This document shows, piece by piece, positions 5,987 to 9,536 of a stretch of DNA of 9,536 nucleotides (position 1 is its first letter; each line of letters opens with the position of its first letter). The stretch lies in the NCBI GenBank assembly GCA_002701865.2, contig NZWH02000002.1, forward strand, positions 103,789 to 113,324. The letters run 5' to 3'. Both the position numbers and the translations under genes were made by a program. Origin of the DNA: a bacterium. Lineage in GTDB: Bacteria > Desulfobacterota_D > UBA1144. Below the pieces are notes generated by a model. It ran no database searches, was not told where the DNA came from, and saw nothing but the letters and a program-made list of their open reading frames with translations.

Positions 5987-6994
5987 CTACTTTTTAGACA
6001 AAGGCCCGTATTTTTCTAATATTGAAGCTTTCCCTTTTTCTTTCGCAACATATCTACTGGTTGTTGAAACGGAAGAGTGACCGAGGTGATCTCTAACTCT
6101 AATTATATCAATACCAGATTTGTGCAAATGTGTCCCAATCGCATGCCTAAACATGTGAGGACTTATCCTTTTATATTTTGTTATACCAGATTTTTTATTA
6201 GATAGATTTTGATTATTTAAACTAATACTTGAAATTTTATCTACAATTTGATTGATTTGTTGTCTCGATAAATGGTTCCTTTTAATTTTGGCTGAAGATT
6301 TGTAGTTACTAATAAAGAGAAAATCCGATTCTACGTTCTTATTAGTAAAAATCTTTCTTTCTATTTCTATATAGTTTAGTAAATTTTCCATCATTACTTT
6401 TGGAACGGGCTGGTCTCTAAACTTATTCCCCTTACCTTGAATTACAATATAAGGATTTGTACTTTGTAGCTTGAGATCCACCATCTTAATTTTAATTAGT
6501 TCAGAAACTCTAAGGCCGAGATAGTATAATGTTTCAAGAATTAATCTATCCCTTTTGGGTGTCTTTGAAAAGTTCTCTTTTTTAATAAAATCAAAAATTA
6601 TTTGAATTTCTTTATTACTAAGACTTTGAGAAACAACCTCGTTGACAGTAGATCTTTTAGGAATAGGGGACACTGCTACCCTTTCTTTGAAAATTAAATA
6701 TTTATAAAAACTAGATAACGTGGAAATTATTCTATTCTTTGAGCTTTTTGACCTATGACCAATGAATCTCTTCGTTACATTTCCATTCTTATTTTTCCAA
6801 AGCCTTTCATAAGTGTCAAGGAACTCACTCGTGAAGAAATCTTCTATGTTTTTGGGCGTAACACTTGAAAAATCTTTTATTTTTTTAAGTGTTAAAAAAT
6901 TAGAGAAAAGTACTAAGTCAGATGAATATGAACTCCTAGTGTTATTGTTGTGGTCATCTTTATAGTTTAAGAACTCATCAATAATCTTATCCAT
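5987..6994 (-). CDS. Tyrosine recombinase, XerC/XerD-like
   Basis: The 335-residue product has an N-terminal SAM-like core-binding domain (about 1-110) and a C-terminal catalytic domain with the full active-site set: R162 in LGLRVSEL, K188 in QGKGNK, H280 and R283 in PHMFRH, H306 in LGHSSVSTTSRY, and the nucleophile Y315. Such enzymes join DNA at specific sites; Xer proteins resolve chromosome dimers at dif. The protein exceeds the usual 295-310 residues of XerC/D. The extra length seems to be in lysine-rich segments near 66-86, 214-240 and 255-275. The end, with RDHLGH and then ILEKYGPLS, reminds me of integrase or transposon-type members as much as of classic Xer. No inverted repeats, attachment sites or partner mobile genes are seen. 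The ATG at 6994 lies seven bases after the ahcY stop with no Shine-Dalgarno sequence. Family certain; Xer role about even. Confidence 0.93.
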   Translation of the reverse strand: MDKIIDEFLNYKDDHNNNTRSSYSSDLVLFSNFLTLKKIKDFSSVTPKNIEDFFTSEFLDTYERLWKNKNGNVTKRFIGHRSKSSKNRIISTLSSFYKYLIFKERVAVSPIPKRSTVNEVVSQSLSNKEIQIIFDFIKKENFSKTPKRDRLILETLYYLGLRVSELIKIKMVDLKLQSTNPYIVIQGKGNKFRDQPVPKVMMENLLNYIEIERKIFTNKNVESDFLFISNYKSSAKIKRNHLSRQQINQIVDKISSISLNNQNLSNKKSGITKYKRISPHMFRHAIGTHLHKSGIDIIRVRDHLGHSSVSTTSRYVAKEKGKASILEKYGPLSKK

Positions 6995-7001
6995 AAACTA
7001 T

Positions 7002-8255
7002 CTATGTACCACTCTCCCATGAGTTGAGATATTCATCTTGTTCTTTTGTTAACTTATCAATCTTAACATTCATAGATTTCAGCTTTATTTCAGCAACTTT
7101 GTTGTCAATATTGATTGGTACATCATAAACCTTGTTCTGCAATTTCTTATAATTTTTAACCATATATTCTGCACACAATGCTTGGTTAGCAAAGCTCATA
7201 TCCATAACACTTGATGGATGACCTTCTGCTGCGGAAAGATTTACAAGTCTACCATCTGATAATAAGCAGACTTTCTTCTTACCTACCGTAAATTCTTCTA
7301 TGTCAGTTCTTATCTTTTTTGTTTTAGTAGCCATTTTTCTTAAAGCATCAATATTAATTTCAACATTAAAATGACCCGCATTTGAAATTATTACACCATC
7401 TTTCATTATTTTAAAATGATGTTTATCAATTACGTTTATATTACCAGTTACAGAACAAATAAAGTCAGCTTCTTTAAAAGCTTCAGTTCCGGTCATAACT
7501 TGAAAACCATCCATCTTTGCTTCTAATCCTCTAGTTGCATCAATTTCTGTGACAATAACACTAGCTCCTAATCCTGCAGCCCTCATTGCCAGACCTTTAC
7601 CGCACCAACCGTATCCGCAAACTACAAAAGTCTTACCAGAGAGCAGTCTATTTGTAGCTCTCATTATACTATCTAGAACGCTTTGTCCGGTTCCATATCT
7701 ATTATCAAATAAGTGTTTTGTGAAAGCATTATTTACAGCAATAATTGGATAATTTAAGACATTATTTTTTGACATGCTTTCAAGTCTAATAACACCAGTA
7801 GTGGTCTCTTCAGTTCCACCAATTATATTTTCCATATATTGTTTGTGAGATTTGTGAAGAATGCTTACCAAGTCACACCCATCATCCATAGTGATGTTTG
7901 GTTTAATTTTCAATGAGTCAACTAAATGTTTATAATAGCCCTTGTTATTTATTCCTTTTATTGCAAAAGTTGAAATTCCATAATCTTTAGTCAAATGAGC
8001 AGCAACATCATCTTGTGTACTTAAAGGATTTGAGGCGCAGCATGATACATTTGCACCACCATTTTTTAATGTAATTAAAAGATTTGCAGTCTCTGTAGTA
8101 ACATGAAGACATGCAGATATATTAATATTTTTAAAAGGTTTAGTCTTACTTAAAGTTTTGTTGATTTCTTGAAGTACAGGCATATCTTTGTAGGCCCATT
8201 CAACTCTATCTCTTCCTACTTTGTTCAACTTTAAATCTTTAACGTCATATTCCAT
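7002..8255 (-). CDS. ahcY: Adenosylhomocysteinase (S-adenosylhomocysteine hydrolase)
   Basis: This cytoplasmic NAD-dependent enzyme splits S-adenosylhomocysteine, the product of SAM-dependent methylation, to adenosine and homocysteine. The 417-residue product shows HVTTET at 51-56, CCASNPLSTQDDVAAHL at 72-88, DDGCDL at 124-129, GGTEETTTGV at 147-156, the catalytic K180-x3-D184-N185 group in TKHLFDNRYGTGQS, the NAD loop GYGWCGKG at 214-221, NAGHFNVEI at 292-300 and LSAAEGHPSSVMD at 340-352. It is the short form: it lacks the roughly 40-residue insertion of many bacterial enzymes and the K-P-x-H-Y-R-Y tail, and ends with YLNSWESGT. The ATG at 8255 has a strong ribosome binding site AGGAGA at 8266-8261 overlapping the metK stop codon. 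Its place directly after metK pairs SAM synthesis with removal of the methylation by-product. Confidence 0.97.
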   Translation of the reverse strand: MEYDVKDLKLNKVGRDRVEWAYKDMPVLQEINKTLSKTKPFKNINISACLHVTTETANLLITLKNGGANVSCCASNPLSTQDDVAAHLTKDYGISTFAIKGINNKGYYKHLVDSLKIKPNITMDDGCDLVSILHKSHKQYMENIIGGTEETTTGVIRLESMSKNNVLNYPIIAVNNAFTKHLFDNRYGTGQSVLDSIMRATNRLLSGKTFVVCGYGWCGKGLAMRAAGLGASVIVTEIDATRGLEAKMDGFQVMTGTEAFKEADFICSVTGNINVIDKHHFKIMKDGVIISNAGHFNVEINIDALRKMATKTKKIRTDIEEFTVGKKKVCLLSDGRLVNLSAAEGHPSSVMDMSFANQALCAEYMVKNYKKLQNKVYDVPINIDNKVAEIKLKSMNVKIDKLTKEQDEYLNSWESGT

Positions 8256-8260
8256 CTGTA

Positions 8261-8266
8261 TCTCCT
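8261..8266 (-). promoter_or_regulatory. Ribosome binding site of ahcY, overlapping the metK stop
   Basis: AGGAGA on the minus strand ends five bases before the ahcY ATG at 8255, and its first two bases are the last two of the metK TAG stop. It is the strongest Shine-Dalgarno sequence in the window and implies coupled translation of metK and ahcY. Confidence 0.8.
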
Positions 8267-9428
8267 ATAATGATTTAATTTCGTCTCTTTTGTCTATATT
8301 TTCCCAATTAAAACCTTCATTGTCTCTTCCAAAATGTCCATAAGAGGCAGTTCTTTGATATATTGGATTTAATAAATCTAAACTTTCAATAATGCCCTTT
8401 GGAGTACAATCAAAAATTTTAAAGACTTCGCTTGCTAACTTATTCAATATCTTTTCATCTACTTCTAATGTGCTTGTAAGATTAAAAGATACAGGTTCTG
8501 CTTTCCCTATTGCATATGCTAACTGAATTTCACAATCAGGGAGCAAACCGGAAGCAACAATATTTTTTGCTATATACCTAGCCATATAGCAAGCGCTTCT
8601 ATCGACTTTCGATGGATCTTTTCCTGAAAATGCACCACCACCATGTTTTGCCCAACCGCCATAAGTATCAACTATTATTTTTCTACCTGTTAGGCCTGTA
8701 TCTCCTTGAGGACCCCCAACTACAAATCTACCTGTAGGATTGATTAAAAATTTTGTGTCTTCAGAAATTAAGTGCTTTGGTATTTCCTTCTTAATAATTT
8801 CTTCGATAATACCTTCTTTAAGCATTGAATCCGAAATGTCTTTAGTATGTTGAGTTGAAATAAGAACTGTATCAACATAAGATGGTTTTCCATTCTCATA
8901 CTTAATGGAAACTTGGGACTTTCCATCTGGCCTCAAGAACTCCAAATCACCCGATTTCCTTTTCTTTGCTAGCTGCCTTGTTAGCTTGTGAGCTAACAAT
9001 ATTGGATAAGGCATTAAATTATCGTTTTCTTTAGTTGCATAACCAAACATTAGGCCTTGATCACCAGCACCAATAACATCCGAGTTTTTTTGATCTACCC
9101 CCATCGAGATATCAGGAGATTGTTCTTCGATATATAGGTCTATTTTACAGTTATTTGCATCGAATCCTTTTGATTCATCATCATATCCAATTGATAAAAG
9201 AGTATCTTTGACTATCTTATTAAAATCCGGTGAAATTTTTGATTTAATTTCTGCTGACAATATAACTCTATTTCTAGTTATAAGTGTTTCGCATGCAACT
9301 CTACAATTTGGGTCGTCTTTTATAATTGAGTCTAATACAGCATCTGATATTTGGTCTGCAACTTTATCTGGATGACCCTCAGTTACAGATTCAGAACTAA
9401 AGATAAAATCTTGATTGAACATTGCCAT
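8265..9428 (-). CDS. metK: S-adenosylmethionine synthetase (methionine adenosyltransferase)
   Basis: MetK makes S-adenosylmethionine from methionine and ATP in the cytoplasm. The 387-residue protein carries SESVTEGHPDKVADQISDAV at 12-31 with the ATP-binding HPDK, GAGDQGLMFGYAT at 120-132 (family signature), PTGRFVVGGPQGDTGLTGRK at 231-250 (phosphate-binding region), then DTYGGWAKHGGGAFSGKDPSKVDRS at 254-278 (second signature) and AYAIGKAEPVS at 305-315. Length fits the usual 380-400. One oddity is SAEI at 58-61 where G-E-I/V is the rule: E60 is kept but the preceding Gly is Ala. ATGs at 9428 and 9422 both suit the family; the first is given by default and neither has a Shine-Dalgarno sequence. 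It is the first gene of the six-gene minus-strand run and is divergent from a gene starting at 9502. Confidence 0.97.
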   Translation of the reverse strand: MAMFNQDFIFSSESVTEGHPDKVADQISDAVLDSIIKDDPNCRVACETLITRNRVILSAEIKSKISPDFNKIVKDTLLSIGYDDESKGFDANNCKIDLYIEEQSPDISMGVDQKNSDVIGAGDQGLMFGYATKENDNLMPYPILLAHKLTRQLAKKRKSGDLEFLRPDGKSQVSIKYENGKPSYVDTVLISTQHTKDISDSMLKEGIIEEIIKKEIPKHLISEDTKFLINPTGRFVVGGPQGDTGLTGRKIIVDTYGGWAKHGGGAFSGKDPSKVDRSACYMARYIAKNIVASGLLPDCEIQLAYAIGKAEPVSFNLTSTLEVDEKILNKLASEVFKIFDCTPKGIIESLDLLNPIYQRTASYGHFGRDNEGFNWENIDKRDEIKSL

Positions 9429-9484
9429 TTATAATACTATAAAAATTTATAAAAAAAAGTATATAACAATCTTTTTAATCGACA

Positions 9485-9493
9485 TGTTATAAT
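9485..9493 (+). promoter_or_regulatory. Extended -10 promoter element before the gene at 9502
   Basis: TGTTATAAT has a perfect -10 hexamer at 9488-9493 with the TG dinucleotide at the extended -10 position. No good -35 box lies 16-18 bases upstream, as is common for extended -10 promoters. Transcription would begin near 9500, just two bases before the ATG at 9502. The 73-base gap it sits in (9429-9501) must also hold the metK promoter, for which I see only AT-rich sequence and a TTGTTA at 9469-9464 without a properly spaced -10 box. A 6-base inverted repeat, TATAAC at 9462-9467 and GTTATA at 9486-9491, flanks the centre of the gap and could be chance. Confidence 0.5.
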
Positions 9494-9501
9494 TACGAAA
9501 A

Positions 9502-9536
9502 ATGAAAAACTTTATAGCAGCCTCTTTGATTGCAGC
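9502..9536 (+). CDS. Start of a probably exported protein, cut by the window end
   Basis: Eleven codons and two bases are visible: ATG, Lys, Asn, Phe, then a run of Ile, Ala, Ser and Leu (MKNFIAASLIA). A lysine followed at once by an alanine- and leucine-rich hydrophobic run is typical of the start of a Sec signal peptide. The frame stays open to the window edge and a good extended -10 element lies just upstream. No Shine-Dalgarno sequence is present. The function cannot be told from this fragment. Confidence 0.6.
   Translation, partial: MKNFIAASLIA

Noticed and set aside
8256..8264. S-adenosylhomocysteine riboswitch upstream of ahcY
   Set aside because: Only nine bases separate metK and ahcY, enough for a ribosome binding site and nothing more.
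9429..9501. SAM-sensing riboswitch upstream of metK
   Set aside because: The gap to the next divergent gene is only 73 bases, almost all A and T, with no visible multi-stem fold or conserved SAM-I or SAM-II core; too short for SAM-I.
1..9536. CRISPR arrays, transfer or ribosomal RNA genes, insertion sequences, toxin-antitoxin or defence genes, dif-like sites
   Set aside because: No regularly spaced repeats, cloverleaf-like sequences, terminal inverted repeats or matching protein motifs were seen, and nearly all bases are accounted for by housekeeping genes.

Overview
The window is a compact, AT-rich (by eye about 30% G+C) stretch of bacterial chromosome. It holds nine complete protein genes and two genes cut by the window edges. 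There are no RNA genes, mobile elements, CRISPR arrays or long non-coding stretches; the largest gap is 105 bases. ScpA, ScpB, Der and YbeY are bacterial proteins, so the host is a bacterium. The phylum cannot be fixed by reading. The short adenosylhomocysteinase ending in W-x-x-G-T (a form I associate with Thermotoga and archaea), the low G+C, a TTG start and the overlapping genes suggest a streamlined, uncultured-type genome (inference, low confidence).

Layout. On the left, the last 54 codons of an M17 leucyl aminopeptidase (+) run tail to tail into ilvE (-), the branched-chain aminotransferase. A 105-base divergent promoter region separates ilvE from a GT4 glycosyltransferase gene (+). The glycosyltransferase gene runs tail to tail into der (-), a double-GTPase ribosome assembly factor. 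der starts six bases from, and head to head with, ybeY (+), the rRNA-processing endonuclease. ybeY faces a six-gene minus-strand run read from right to left: metK, ahcY, a tyrosine recombinase, an M50 membrane protease, scpA and scpB, with gaps of 9, 7, 14, 24 and 1 bases. Upstream of metK, a 73-base divergent region leads to the first 11 codons of a gene with a signal-peptide-like start (+).

Function. metK makes S-adenosylmethionine, and ahcY removes the S-adenosylhomocysteine left after methylation, so the two form the activated-methyl half of the methionine cycle. scpA and scpB encode the kleisin and the winged-helix partner of the SMC condensin. The recombinase is XerC/XerD-like but atypical. 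der and ybeY both serve ribosome maturation. The aminopeptidase and IlvE fit peptide and branched-chain amino acid turnover, and the glycosyltransferase probably serves the cell envelope.

I did not find a clearly new biological system. The points that deserve attention are architectural: two convergent gene pairs that each share exactly 15 bases in the same codon phase with no visible terminator; two start codons six bases apart on opposite strands; mostly transcript-first genes lacking a Shine-Dalgarno sequence; and an unusual recombinase inside a housekeeping operon.
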